Assembly (NCBI RefSeq): GCF_004114955.1
Contig: NZ_CP030053.1
Coordinates: forward strand, 1,426,001 to 1,490,000
Length of the DNA stretch: 64,000 nt
From: Bradyrhizobium guangzhouense
GTDB lineage: Bacteria; Pseudomonadota; Alphaproteobacteria; Rhizobiales; Xanthobacteraceae
Direction: 5' to 3'
How positions within the stretch are numbered: the first letter of the stretch is position 1; each line of letters starts with the position of its first letter. Positions 27,105-36,175 of this stretch are shown here, piece by piece. The position numbers and the translations under genes were made by a program. Below the pieces are notes generated by a model. The model did no database searches, was not told the origin of the DNA, and was given only the letters and a program-made list of their open reading frames with translations.

Positions 27105-27163
27105 GCCGGCCGCGGAACGCGGCCGGTGTTGTTCTTACACCTCTCCCCGCCCGGCGGGGAGAG
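27105..27163. repeat. Two hairpins between binding-protein and permease genes
   Basis: Hairpin 1 has a perfect 9-bp stem (CCGGCCGCG 27106-27114, CGCGGCCGG 27118-27126) with a three-base loop. Hairpin 2 is an almost perfect palindrome of CTCTCCCCGCC and GGCGGGGAGAG (27141-27163), a motif common in rhizobial intergenic DNA. Lying inside an operon after the binding-protein gene, they could stabilise the upstream mRNA and raise binding-protein level over permease. Confidence 0.6.
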
Positions 27164-27176
27164 GGAGCGATAGAAC

Positions 27177-28562
27177 TTAGCCTGCAACCTGCTTGATGCG
27201 GGCGATCATCTCGTCGACGGCCTTGTCGACCGGGATCTTCTCGCTGACCACCCGGTTCATCGCCTTGGCAAACACGTTCTCGTTGTTCAGGATCGTAAAC
27301 TTGTAGTTCTTCGTGAAGTCGAACGGAATCGTGCCACCGGTGAACTGCGCGTAGGCTGCCTTGCGGTGCTTGTCGGCCTGCCAGAACGGGCTTTGCTGAC
27401 TCGCCTTCGTGACCGGGAACCAGCGTCCGAGTCCTCCTTCGACATAGGGCTTCAGGTTCTCTTCCTGCATCAGGAACTTGATGAACTCCTTGCCTTCCGC
27501 CTTGTTCTTGGAGGCCGAGAAGATCACGCCCGTCTTGACGTCTGAGCGGTACTTCATCGGCGTGCCGTCCGGCTTGTTGGGGAATCCGGTGGTGATGATG
27601 TCCTGCTCATAGGCCTTCTTGCCGGCGTCGCGCTGCTCTTGCGTGAGCGCCGGATTGATCGAGTCCTCATACCATTTTGCCGGAATCGAGATCGTAAAGT
27701 TGTGAGTCATCACGATCGTCTTGTTGTGGAAGGCGACGTTGTTGTCGGGGTCCTTCCAGGTGGTCGAGGAGGGCGGCGTGCAGCCCCTCGTGTAGATGTC
27801 CGTGTAATCCTTGAGCGCGTGGATCAGGCCGTCGCGGACCTTGGGATCGTCGACCGTGATCTTGCCGTTGTCGTCGACCAACCTGACGTTGTAGGCGTCC
27901 ATGAAAGTGTAGAACGACTGGAATGCGTCGGTGGACTCCACGCCCATCGGCTGTCCGATCGCGTAGAGGCGCTGGCCGGTCGCCTTGCGGATGCCCGGCT
28001 GCACCTTGTCGCACCAGAACGACCAGTAGTCATTCCATTTGGTCGGGATGTCGCTCTGCTTGAAGCCGGCCTTCTCCAGCATGTCGTTCCAGATGTTGAC
28101 ATGCATGGTCTGCTGCTTCAGCGGGAAGCCGTAATAGCCCTTCTTCTTGGTCTGGTCGTTGTAGAGGAGGGCCGTCTCCAACGTGTTCGGTGCAAACGCG
28201 TCCTTCATGGGCAGCAGAATGTCGGAGAGGTCTTCGAGCTTGCCTTCGAACGCCCACTTGCCGGCCGCTTGCACGTCATACGTGTCGGAATAGGCGACGT
28301 CTGGCACAGTGCCCGAGTCCAGTGCAGCGACTGTCTTCGGAATCATGTCCTGGACGGCATACTGCGACAATTCGACCTTGATGCCACTCTTGTCCTCGAA
28401 CTTCTTGATCGCTGCGAGCAGCGCGTCGTCCTCGGATTTGTAGAAGCCCTTCACCCACCAGACCGTAATGGTCTTCGACTGGGCCAAAACGGGTGCAGTG
28501 GCGGCGAACAGCCCAACCGCAGCGACCGCCAGTGACACTGCGCCAATAACCTTGGATCTCAC
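27177..28562 (-). CDS. Sugar ABC transporter periplasmic binding protein
   Basis: A 461-residue extracellular solute-binding protein of the MalE/UgpB type (family 1). A signal peptide (core IGAVSLAVAAVGLFAATAPV, ending VLAQ) precedes the mature start at about SKTITVWWVKGF. Family features include the KFEDKSGIKVELSQ region and TAPTSSKNKAEG-like C-lobe elements (here IFSASKNKAEGKEFIKFLM). The start is taken as GTG at 28562 because GAGGGAGA lies five bases upstream; a TTG at 28575-28577 is the alternative. It heads the operon with the two permeases. Substrate unknown. Confidence 0.88.
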   Translation of the reverse strand: MRSKVIGAVSLAVAAVGLFAATAPVLAQSKTITVWWVKGFYKSEDDALLAAIKKFEDKSGIKVELSQYAVQDMIPKTVAALDSGTVPDVAYSDTYDVQAAGKWAFEGKLEDLSDILLPMKDAFAPNTLETALLYNDQTKKKGYYGFPLKQQTMHVNIWNDMLEKAGFKQSDIPTKWNDYWSFWCDKVQPGIRKATGQRLYAIGQPMGVESTDAFQSFYTFMDAYNVRLVDDNGKITVDDPKVRDGLIHALKDYTDIYTRGCTPPSSTTWKDPDNNVAFHNKTIVMTHNFTISIPAKWYEDSINPALTQEQRDAGKKAYEQDIITTGFPNKPDGTPMKYRSDVKTGVIFSASKNKAEGKEFIKFLMQEENLKPYVEGGLGRWFPVTKASQQSPFWQADKHRKAAYAQFTGGTIPFDFTKNYKFTILNNENVFAKAMNRVVSEKIPVDKAVDEMIARIKQVAG

Positions 28563-28946
28563 GTTTTTCTCCCTCAAACGGCCGGAGTTTTTAACCGGTC
28601 GTATAAAACACTAGCCCATGGGCGCTATCCGATCTAGCGGCATGTTGTCAGACCTAGGTCGAGGGGGATCTGGCTCTCGGAGATGCTTAACGTGCGTATC
28701 GATCCAATCGCGGCATCGATTTGGCCCGATCAATTCGCCTCGTGCGTTTCGGCCTCGACCGGTCATCCGCTCGCGACGTACCCGCCGCCGGGGCAAGAAC
28801 CCGACCGCCTGTATTCGTTATCAACACTTAGCGCAACGCGATGGCCGGCCGAGGCACACGTCGAGAGTGTTTGAGGACAGGGAATGGCTCGGTCGAGGAA
28901 ACCCCGGCCAGAAGGGAGCGATCTCGGGCCGCCGGGCGTCCAGTGA
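28563..28946. other. 384-base intergenic region upstream of the sugar importer
   Basis: This gap lies between the binding-protein gene and the end of the LysR gene, both read leftwards, so it should contain the importer promoter and the LysR gene end. The sequence TTGTCAGACCTA at 28645-28656, overlapping the palindrome GACCTAGGTC at 28651-28660, resembles a GntR/FadR-type operator. Rightward frames from 28618 and 28841 show no ribosome binding site and no family resemblance. Confidence 0.45.
28645..28660. promoter_or_regulatory. Candidate GntR-type operator upstream of the sugar importer
   Basis: TTGTCAGACCTAGGTC contains GT-N3-AC (GTCAGAC), the core of many FadR-subfamily GntR operators, and overlaps a perfect 10-base palindrome GACCTAGGTC. 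It sits about 83-98 bases upstream of the importer start. No GntR gene is in the neighbourhood, so the assignment is tentative. Confidence 0.3.
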
Positions 28947-29921
28947 TCAGCGCTTTTGCTTCGGGCCGATCGAAACGGAATTCGAGCTTGCCGCGGCGGA
29001 GCGGGGCTTGTCTTGTCCGCTCGTCCGGGAAGGTGAGCGCCACGCCTCGAGGAGCATCTTGAGAAATTGGTTGGCATGAGGTGACAGCGTCGCGCCGTGC
29101 CTGCGCACGATTCCGATCGTCCGCGACACCTCCGGCTCGATCAGCCGAACGGTGCGAATGATCGGATGACCGGCGGCGGGTGTCGCGAGCCTCGGCAACA
29201 CGGCGATACCCAGTCCCTCTTCGACCAGGCCGAGCGAACCGGAGAGGTGAGCGACTTCATAGGACCAATTCAGCTGCAGGCCCTGTCGCGCCAGCGCATT
29301 GTCGATCAACGCGCGATTGCCGCTGTTGCGACCGACCGTGATGACCCGGTGCGAAACGATCTCCGACCAGCTCACTTGTTTGCGCGATGCCAGCGGATGG
29401 TCATGACGGCAGGCGAGGACGAAAGGGTCCTCGACGAGCTTCTCAAATTCGATTTCGGCATGCGAGGCGCCAATGAAATTGATGCCGAAGTCGGCTTCTC
29501 CACGTGCGACCGCCTCCAATCCCTCGTTGGCGCCGATGTCCAGGATCCGGATGCGAATGCGCGGATACGCTTCGGCAAACCGGCCGATCGCACGTGGCAG
29601 GAAGTAGAACACCGCCGTCGGCACCGCAGCCACCGAGACCAGTCCCGAACTTCGCGCGCCGATATCGTGGATGGCGAGTACCGAGGTCTCGAACTCGTCG
29701 ATGAGGCGGCGAACCTTCGGAAGGAAGTCGCGGCCGGTCATGGTGAGATTGACGTGACGCGTCGAGCGTTCGAGCAATGGCGCACCGAGACTTTCTTCCA
29801 GCTTCTGGATGCGTCGGCTGAGCGCCGGCTGAGACAGGTTCAACGCCTTGGCAGTCCGCACGAAGCTTCCCGTCTCCGCGACGGTGATGAATGCCTTGAG
29901 GTCGAGCAGCTCCGCATTCAT
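28947..29921 (-). CDS. LysR-family transcriptional regulator
   Basis: A 324-residue regulator. Residues 1-62 are the winged helix-turn-helix (ETGSFVRTAKALNLSQPALSRRIQKLEESLG, conserved SQPALSRRI recognition region), and residues about 92-300 the two-lobed effector domain. It is divergent from the PrpF/GalD-type isomerase gene, the typical arrangement for a LysR activator and its target, so it probably controls the isomerase and dctA in response to a carboxylic acid. The intergenic DNA is unusually AT-rich, as expected for a LysR-bound promoter. Confidence 0.92.
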   Translation of the reverse strand: MNAELLDLKAFITVAETGSFVRTAKALNLSQPALSRRIQKLEESLGAPLLERSTRHVNLTMTGRDFLPKVRRLIDEFETSVLAIHDIGARSSGLVSVAAVPTAVFYFLPRAIGRFAEAYPRIRIRILDIGANEGLEAVARGEADFGINFIGASHAEIEFEKLVEDPFVLACRHDHPLASRKQVSWSEIVSHRVITVGRNSGNRALIDNALARQGLQLNWSYEVAHLSGSLGLVEEGLGIAVLPRLATPAAGHPIIRTVRLIEPEVSRTIGIVRRHGATLSPHANQFLKMLLEAWRSPSRTSGQDKPRSAAASSNSVSIGPKQKR

Positions 29922-30039
29922 GGCCTGTCTCCAATTATACCGATTTTCGCATTAATACTTCACATATTTGCATTTTACAGAAGAGTTGCAAGGGAAGATG
30001 ATCCGTTCGCGTCAAGACGTCGTCGAACGGAACAGCTTC
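29922..30039. promoter_or_regulatory. Divergent promoter region of LysR and isomerase genes
   Basis: A 118-base gap whose left half is AT-rich (CGATTTTCGCATTAATACTT then CACATATTTGCATTTTACAG). It holds imperfect direct copies of TTTTCGCATT and ATTTGCATTT. LysR sites of the T-N11-A form could be placed here but none is clear enough to call. A possible alternative start of the isomerase gene lies at 29998. Confidence 0.45.
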
Positions 30040-31113
30040 ATGAACGATCAGATTGCCATCCCCTGTGTGGTCATGCGCGGCGGGACCTCGCGCGGGCCGT
30101 TCTTTCTGGCGAGGGATCTCCCGGCCGATCCCAGAGCGCGAGATGCGGTCCTGTTGTCGGTGATGGGCGGCGGCCACGATCTTGGAATCGATGGGATCGG
30201 CGGCGGCAATGCCGTCATCAACAAGGTCGCCATCGTGGGGCCGGCATCAGTCCTGGGCGCCGATGTCGACTATTTGTTTGCCCAGGTCCGTGTCCGCGAG
30301 GGGATCGTCGATACGTCGCCGAATTGCGGAAACATGCTTGCGGCGGTGGGGCCGTTCGCAATCGAGGCCGGCCTGGTCACCGCAACCGCGGATCGCACCC
30401 ACGTGCGCATTCACAATGTCAACACCGGTAAGCTGATCGATGCCACGATTGCCACCCCCGGCGGGCAGGTGACTTACGAGGGCGAGGCGCGGATCGACGG
30501 CGTTCCGGGAACGTCGGCGCCCATTGAACTGTCGTTTCCCAACGCGGCCGGCGCACGCACGGGTCGTCTGTTGCCGACTGGCCGACCGGTCGACCGCATC
30601 GACGGGATCGATGTGAGCTGCATCGACGCGGCGATGCCGGTCATGCTGGTCCGCGCGGCAGATCTGGGATGGACCGGGCGTGAGGCGCCTTCGGATTTCG
30701 CCGACAACAGCTTTCGCGCGCGACTCGAAACGCTGCGCATCGAGGCTGGCCGCCTGATGGGCTTTCCAGATGCCGCGAACATGGTGATTCCGAAACCGAT
30801 CCTGATCGCGCCCGCAAGCGAGGCGACGTTGAACGTCAGGTACTTCATGCCGCACGACTGCCATAGCGCGCTGGCGGTGACCGGCGCGGTCGCGATCGCG
30901 ACGGCCTGTGTCACGCCCGGAACGGTCGCCGCAGACTTGGTGGGATCGCTCGCGCCGCCGGTGCCGATCACGCTGGCCCATCCGTCCGGCCAACTCGTGG
31001 TTCGGCTGGAGCCCGGTCCGGTCGCGCGGGTGCAGCGGACAGCCCGGCGAATATTCGAGGGCCATGTCTTCGCCCGCCGGTCGCACGTACCTCATGCGGT
31101 TCTGGCGGCCTAA
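30040..31113 (+). CDS. PrpF/GalD-family isomerase (4-oxalomesaconate tautomerase-like)
   Basis: A 357-residue PrpF-family protein (DUF453, diaminopimelate epimerase-like fold). The N-terminus IPCVVMRGGTSRGPFFLARD, then IDGIGGGNAVINKVAIVG, VDYLFAQV and the catalytic-type PNCGNMLAAVGPFAIE follow the Pseudomonas GalD tautomerase and PrpF aconitate isomerase. It should shift a double bond in a tricarboxylic acid such as oxalomesaconate or aconitate; the exact substrate is not shown. The start at 30040 matches relatives, but ATG at 29998 after AAGGGAAG is possible and adds 14 residues. It is followed by a dicarboxylate transporter gene. Confidence 0.85.
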   Translation: MNDQIAIPCVVMRGGTSRGPFFLARDLPADPRARDAVLLSVMGGGHDLGIDGIGGGNAVINKVAIVGPASVLGADVDYLFAQVRVREGIVDTSPNCGNMLAAVGPFAIEAGLVTATADRTHVRIHNVNTGKLIDATIATPGGQVTYEGEARIDGVPGTSAPIELSFPNAAGARTGRLLPTGRPVDRIDGIDVSCIDAAMPVMLVRAADLGWTGREAPSDFADNSFRARLETLRIEAGRLMGFPDAANMVIPKPILIAPASEATLNVRYFMPHDCHSALAVTGAVAIATACVTPGTVAADLVGSLAPPVPITLAHPSGQLVVRLEPGPVARVQRTARRIFEGHVFARRSHVPHAVLAA

Positions 31114-31164
31114 CACCAGACTGCTCTTAGAAAATTCAAGAATCAGACCAAGGGAGAAGCGAGA

Positions 31165-32538
31165 ATGCAGATGCAAGCGCGGGCTGAGTCCGCGAACGCC
31201 GAGCCGCGAAAGCCATTCTACCGGATTCTCTACGTCCAGGTGCTGATCGGCCTGACGCTGGGCGTGCTCACGGGCCATCTCTGGCCCGAATTCGGTGCCG
31301 CGCTGAAGCCCTTTGGAGACGGCTTCGTCAAGCTGGTCAAGATGATGATCGCGCCGATCGTGTTCTGCACCATCGTGAGCGGCATCAACAGCATCAGTGA
31401 TACCCGCGAGGTCGGGCGTACGCTGGTGAAATCCATGGCGCTGTTCTACATGCTGACCGCGCTCGCGCTGCTGGCGGGGCTGGTTGCCGTATTGCTTATC
31501 CAGCCGGGTGTCGGCATGCATGTGTCCGTCAACACGCTGGATCCGTCGGTGGCTGCGAAATTCACCAAGCAGGCAACCGCCACCGGATTTGCCGATTTCA
31601 TGCTGCACATCATCCCGCATTCGTTCTTCGGAGCGTTCGCCGATGGCGAGGTGCTGCCGGTCCTGCTGGTCTCAATCCTGATCGCCTTCGGCCTGAGCCG
31701 TGCCGGCGATGGCGGTGCCGTCGTGACGAAGGCGATTGAATCGTTCTCGCAGGTTCTATTTGTCTCCTTCGGCTTCATCATGAAGCTTGCTCCGCTCGGC
31801 GCTTTTGGCGCCATGGCGTTCACGGTGGGACGCTACGGCATCCGTTCCATTGGCTCGCTCGGGCTGCTGATCCTGACATTCTATATCGCCTGCTCCGTCT
31901 TCGTGGTCGTCGTGCTCGGGACGTTGGCCCGGTTGAACGGCTTCAGCCTGTGGAAGACGATCCGCTACTTCAAGGAAGAACTGCTGATCGTGCTCGGCAC
32001 ATCCTCTTCAGAGCCGGCGCTGCCCGGCGCGCTGCGCAAGCTGGAACTGCTCGGATGCCAAAAAGGCGTATCGGGGCTCGTCTTGCCGATGGGCTACTCG
32101 TTCAATCTGGACGGCAGCGCCATTTATCTCACCCTGGCGTCCATCTTCATCGCCCAGGCTTGCGACATTCATTTGTCTTGGGGACAGATTGCGGCGATGC
32201 TCGGATTGATGCTGCTGACGTCCAAAGGGGCGGCCGGCGTCACCGGGAGCGGCTTCGTCGCGCTGGTCGCAACTCTCACCGTGATGCCGGATCTGCCCGT
32301 GACGGGCGTGGCGCTCCTCGTCGGCATCGATCGCTTCATGTCGGAGGCGAGGGCGCTGACCAGCATGATCAGCAACTGTGTCGCGGCTATCACCGTCTCG
32401 CTGTGGGAGAACGCCTGTGACCGCGAGGTGCTGGCCCGCGAACTCGGGCAAAGCGGTACCCCCGTCGAAGCGAGAACCCGAGCAACATCGGTACGTGAGG
32501 ACAAGAGCTGGATCGCGACCACGCAATCGGCCGCTTGA
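31165..32538 (+). CDS. dctA: Dicarboxylate/cation symporter (DctA family)
   Basis: A 457-residue DAACS transporter with eight helices and two re-entrant loops. Conserved features are MMIAPIVFCTIVSGI, the serine-rich hairpin LGTSSSEPALPG, PMGYSFNLDGSAIYL and TSKGAAGVTGSGFVAL with the substrate/cation site, and GIDRFMSEARAL. It resembles rhizobial DctA, which takes up succinate, malate and fumarate. It lies 51 bases downstream of the isomerase, so here it probably imports the acid that the isomerase acts on. The ATG at 31165 follows AGGGAGAAG. Confidence 0.92.
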   Translation: MQMQARAESANAEPRKPFYRILYVQVLIGLTLGVLTGHLWPEFGAALKPFGDGFVKLVKMMIAPIVFCTIVSGINSISDTREVGRTLVKSMALFYMLTALALLAGLVAVLLIQPGVGMHVSVNTLDPSVAAKFTKQATATGFADFMLHIIPHSFFGAFADGEVLPVLLVSILIAFGLSRAGDGGAVVTKAIESFSQVLFVSFGFIMKLAPLGAFGAMAFTVGRYGIRSIGSLGLLILTFYIACSVFVVVVLGTLARLNGFSLWKTIRYFKEELLIVLGTSSSEPALPGALRKLELLGCQKGVSGLVLPMGYSFNLDGSAIYLTLASIFIAQACDIHLSWGQIAAMLGLMLLTSKGAAGVTGSGFVALVATLTVMPDLPVTGVALLVGIDRFMSEARALTSMISNCVAAITVSLWENACDREVLARELGQSGTPVEARTRATSVREDKSWIATTQSAA

Positions 32539-32581
32539 CGGCGCGTTGGGATCAAACCGGTGGCGGCTCCGGCCTCGTGCT

Positions 32582-34483
32582 TTAGTTGGACTTCGCGCCC
32601 TCTTTGGCGTTCTCCGCCGTCGGCGATCCCTCCGGCGTCGGCCGCTTGCCGCCGGTGATGCGTTGCTTCAGGAGGTCGAGGAACGGAGATGCCGCCGGCG
32701 ACTGGCGGATCAGGGCCTCGGGGTCGGGGAAAATCAGCGGATCGTCCCAGGGGCCCTGCACCATGAAGGGCAGTTGAAAGCCGGACGTCGTGTTCAGGCT
32801 CGCCACACCCTTCATGTCGTATTCGCGCGTCGGCACCGAGGCGGTGCCGGTCAGCGTGATCTTTGCGGCCGGTCCCTCGATGCGGATGTCCTCGGCGGTG
32901 GCGATCCCGTCGGCGAATTTCACCGCGATGGTGAGCTTGTCGTAAGGCGTCGTGCCGCTGCGGAAATTGCCGCCGCCGGACAGCGGCCGCCGCTCGAGCC
33001 GCTTCAGGAGCTGCTCCGCATTGAAGCCGGAGATGGCGCCGTCATGCCCGGTCACGGTGGCGGTGCCGTCGAGCGATTGCACGAGGCCGAACGGGCTCGA
33101 GCCGGAGGCGACGAGGGACACGTTGACGTTGCCGCGGCCGGACAGCTTGTTGAGGCCGAACAGTTCGGTGGCGCAGGCCTGAAGGTCGACGTCGGTGAAC
33201 TGGAATTGTGCCTTGATGTCGGCGACCGTGTCGGCGCGCGAGATGCCGAACGAGCCCTTGGCGATGCCGCCATAAACCTGGGCTTCGCCGACCGAGAGCG
33301 CCAGCGTGCCGTTACGCAAATTGGCGCCGATCGCGGTGCGGCCGAGCTTGGTCGGGCCGACCGTCAGCTTGGCGGCCGACAGGCGCATGTCGAGGTCGGT
33401 GCTCGACAAACCGTTGAGATCGAACAACTGCCTGTTCCAGTCGCGCGCGCCGCTCGCGAGCAGGCGGAAGGTGGAGATATAAGGCGTGAAGTCGAGCGCG
33501 TCGGCGGCGAGCGTTGCCTGCAGAGTCTGCCGGCCATTGTTGGCATAGGTCATGACGCCTTCGGCGGTGTTGCCGTCGAGCTCGACATTGACATTGGTCA
33601 GCGCGATCGAGGCGCCGACGACGTTGGCGCGGGCCTTCAGCGCGAAGCGGCCGAAGCCGCCGCTGCCGGGCTGCGGCTGGCCGGTCCAGCGCAACGCGTT
33701 GCGCAGGGACGGGCTGTCGATGGTGAGCGTTCCCTCCATCATCGGGCTGGTGCGGTTGGCGACGCTGCCGTCAAAGGCGAGCTTGAGCGGCGCGCTGGCG
33801 ATACGCGCCTTCAGGCCGGAGCGCTCGCCCGAGAGCGCCGCGACGAAATCGGCAAAGCTGATCGAGCCGTCGACGCGTTCGCCGCGCCAGTCGAATTGGC
33901 CGGTTGCGGCGAAGGAGCGCGAGATCGAGGGCCAGGCCAGCGACAGGTCGATGTCCTCGAGCTTCTCGGTGGCGTTCGTGGCGGCATCCAGATAGTCGAG
34001 CACGCCGTCCTGGATCCTGATCTCGGAGAACGAGACCTGGTTGTCGGCGCCGGGCTTCATCGTCCGCGCAATGGTCTGGATGAACGGTGTCCAGTTGCTC
34101 TCGCCGTCCGGCTTCAGGCTGACATGGATATGCGGCCGCAGCAGCGTCAGGTCGGCGATCTCGAACCGCTGCAGCAGCAGCGGCAGCAGCCGGAGGTTGG
34201 CGGTGAGCACGTCGACATGGAGCGCGGGGTCGGCGGTGCCGCCGCCCTTGAGGCCGACGTCATGGAACGAGATGTAGCTCGCCGGCAGCACGGAAATGTC
34301 GATGTTGCCGTCGACGCTGAGCTCGAGCCCGGTGACGTCGCGGATCTGCGCTTCGACCGCCTTGCGCAGCGCGTCGCGGTTGATGAGCCAGGAGGTCGCG
34401 ATCAGGGCGATCAGCGCCACGCCGAGCAGCGCCGCAATCGGCGTCCCGAGGCGCTTCATTCCTTGGGCCATGGTCAATGGCAT
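32582..34483 (-). CDS. AsmA-family envelope protein
   Basis: A 633-residue protein with one N-terminal membrane helix (PIAALLGVALIALIATSWL) followed by a long beta-rich periplasmic region. The N-terminal AsmA pattern (LINRDALRKAVEAQIRDVTG, LSVDGNIDISVLPASYISFH, and later LTLLRPHIHVSLKPDGESNW) and C-terminal LNTTSGFQLPFMVQGPWDD match the AsmA family. Members are bridge-like proteins tied to phospholipid transport and outer-membrane assembly. The start is uncertain: ATGs at 34483, 34471 and 34459 are close together, with no decisive ribosome binding site. It is a single gene divergent from the CoA-transferase pair. Confidence 0.88.
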   Translation of the reverse strand: MPLTMAQGMKRLGTPIAALLGVALIALIATSWLINRDALRKAVEAQIRDVTGLELSVDGNIDISVLPASYISFHDVGLKGGGTADPALHVDVLTANLRLLPLLLQRFEIADLTLLRPHIHVSLKPDGESNWTPFIQTIARTMKPGADNQVSFSEIRIQDGVLDYLDAATNATEKLEDIDLSLAWPSISRSFAATGQFDWRGERVDGSISFADFVAALSGERSGLKARIASAPLKLAFDGSVANRTSPMMEGTLTIDSPSLRNALRWTGQPQPGSGGFGRFALKARANVVGASIALTNVNVELDGNTAEGVMTYANNGRQTLQATLAADALDFTPYISTFRLLASGARDWNRQLFDLNGLSSTDLDMRLSAAKLTVGPTKLGRTAIGANLRNGTLALSVGEAQVYGGIAKGSFGISRADTVADIKAQFQFTDVDLQACATELFGLNKLSGRGNVNVSLVASGSSPFGLVQSLDGTATVTGHDGAISGFNAEQLLKRLERRPLSGGGNFRSGTTPYDKLTIAVKFADGIATAEDIRIEGPAAKITLTGTASVPTREYDMKGVASLNTTSGFQLPFMVQGPWDDPLIFPDPEALIRQSPAASPFLDLLKQRITGGKRPTPEGSPTAENAKEGAKSN

Positions 34484-34626
34484 GTCCTGATCGGGTTGGT
34501 CGTTTGAGCCGGAAAGGCGGGCCGGGAAACCTGCGCGCCCTGCGCCCAAGATCCTGCCCGAGTCTTGTTATGTTAAGTGCCGCAACTTGATGGGTTTTCT
34601 TGTCGCTTTCAAGGCCGCGGACGGTA

Positions 34627-34645
34627 CTGCCCACGGTGTGGGCAG
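34627..34645. other. Short palindrome in the AsmA / CoA-transferase intergenic region
   Basis: CTGCCCAC at 34627-34634 pairs with GTGGGCAG at 34638-34645 across three bases. It lies about 120 bases upstream of the CoA-transferase start and could be an operator or a small hairpin. Nothing else stands out in the 283-base gap. Confidence 0.35.
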
Positions 34646-34766
34646 CTTCTAGCACCGCCCCTCGGAACGGAGAACCCCGTATCATTGACGGCTTCGGACG
34701 ATTTCGCCTAATAATCGCCGCCAATAAGGGCGCGACGCCTCTCAGGTTTCAGTCGAGGGTTTTTGC

Positions 34767-35504
34767 ATGAACAAGGTCTATCCCGACGCCAAGTCGGCGC
34801 TCGAGGGCGTTCTCAAGGACAACATGATGATCATGTCCGGTGGCTTCGGCCTCTGCGGCATCGCCGAGTCGCTGTCGGACGCGATCCGCGACTCCGGCGT
34901 CAAGGGTCTGACGGTCGTCTCGAACAATGCCGGCGTCGACGGCATCGGTCTCTCGCGCCTGCTGGAAACCCGCCAGATCAAGAAGATGATCTCGTCCTAT
35001 GTCGGCGAGAACAAGCTGTTCGCCCAGCAATTCCTCGCCGGCGAGCTGGAACTCGAATTCAACCCGCAGGGCACGCTGGCCGAGCGCATCCGCGCCGGCG
35101 GCGCCGGCATCCCGGCCTTCTACACCAAGACCGGCGTCGGCACGCTGATCGCCGAAGGCAAGGAAGTGAAGGAGTTCGACGGCGAGAAGTATTTGATGGA
35201 GCGCGGCCTGTTCGCCGACCTCGCCATCGTGCACGCCTGGAAGGGCGACACCGCCGGCAACCTGATCTACCGCAAGACCGCCCGCAACTTCAACCCGATG
35301 ATGGCGACCGCCGCCAAGGTCACCGTGGCCGAGGTCGAGCACCTGGTTCCCGCCGGTGAACTCAACCCCGATCACATCCACACGCCCGGCATTTTCGTGA
35401 AGCGCATCGTCGAGGTCGGCACGGCCAAGAAGCGCATCGAATTCCGCAACACCCGCCCGCGTCCGACGAGCGCACCCCCGGCCGGAACAGGAGTAGAAAT
35501 CTGA
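34767..35504 (+). CDS. scoA: 3-oxoacid CoA-transferase subunit A
   Basis: A 245-residue CoA-transferase family I alpha subunit. The N-terminal [16 protein letters not shown] has the glycine-rich CoA-binding motif, followed by [17 protein letters not shown] and [20 protein letters not shown], all typical of succinyl-CoA:3-ketoacid transferase (SCOT) subunit A. With subunit B it moves CoA from succinyl-CoA to acetoacetate, allowing ketone-body and polyhydroxybutyrate-derived carbon use. Its stop overlaps the next start by one base (TGATG), so translation is coupled. The C-terminus has a short Pro-rich tail. Confidence 0.93.
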   Translation: MNKVYPDAKSALEGVLKDNMMIMSGGFGLCGIAESLSDAIRDSGVKGLTVVSNNAGVDGIGLSRLLETRQIKKMISSYVGENKLFAQQFLAGELELEFNPQGTLAERIRAGGAGIPAFYTKTGVGTLIAEGKEVKEFDGEKYLMERGLFADLAIVHAWKGDTAGNLIYRKTARNFNPMMATAAKVTVAEVEHLVPAGELNPDHIHTPGIFVKRIVEVGTAKKRIEFRNTRPRPTSAPPAGTGVEI

Positions 35505-36154
35505 TGGCTTGGACCCGTGAACAGATGGCTGCGCGTGCCGCGAAGGAATTGCGTGACGGCTATTACGTCAATCTCGGCATCGGTATCCCGACGCTGGTCT
35601 CGAACTACATCCCCGATGGCGTCGATGTCAGCCTGCAGAGCGAGAACGGCATGCTCGGCATGGGCCCGTTCCCCTTTGAGGGCGAGGAAGATGCCGATCT
35701 CATCAACGCCGGCAAGCAGACCGTCAGCGAGCTGCCGTCGACGAGCTATTTCTCGTCGGCCGACTCCTTCGGCATGATTCGCGGCGGCCACATGGATCTG
35801 TCGATCCTCGGTGCCATGCAGGTGGCCCAGAACGGCGATCTCGCCAACTGGATGATCCCCGGCAAGATGGTCAAGGGCATGGGCGGCGCGATGGACCTCG
35901 TCGCCGGCGTCAAGCGCGTCGTCGTGGTGATGGAGCATTCCGCCAAGGACGGCGCCAAGCTCCTGAAGAAGTGCAACCTGCCGCTGACCGGCGAGCGCGT
36001 CGTCGACATGGTCGTGACCGATCTCGCGGTCTTCACCATCGACAAGCACGGTGACGGCGGCATGGCCCTGATCGAGCTCGCCGACGGTGTCACGCTCGAC
36101 GAGGTCAAGGAAAAGACCGAGGCCGAATTCCGCGTCGCGCTGAAGAACACGTAA
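35504..36154 (+). CDS. scoB: 3-oxoacid CoA-transferase subunit B
   Basis: A 216-residue beta subunit. The catalytic glutamate lies in LQSENGMLG (about residues 46-54), where the covalent CoA thioester forms. [28 protein letters not shown] and [16 protein letters not shown] are further family motifs. It forms the active heterotetramer with subunit A and shares one base with it. No other ketone or PHB gene is within the window. Confidence 0.94.
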   Translation: MAWTREQMAARAAKELRDGYYVNLGIGIPTLVSNYIPDGVDVSLQSENGMLGMGPFPFEGEEDADLINAGKQTVSELPSTSYFSSADSFGMIRGGHMDLSILGAMQVAQNGDLANWMIPGKMVKGMGGAMDLVAGVKRVVVVMEHSAKDGAKLLKKCNLPLTGERVVDMVVTDLAVFTIDKHGDGGMALIELADGVTLDEVKEKTEAEFRVALKNT

Positions 36155-36175
36155 GGTCGACACAAAGGGGCGCGC

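Noticed and set aside
28618..29079. Rightward frames between the sugar importer and the LysR gene
   Set aside because: They overlap the LysR 3' end antisense and show no translation signals or conserved pattern.
32378..34507. 709-codon plus-strand frame opposite the AsmA gene
   Set aside because: Antisense shadow with low-complexity Arg/Asp/Gly composition.
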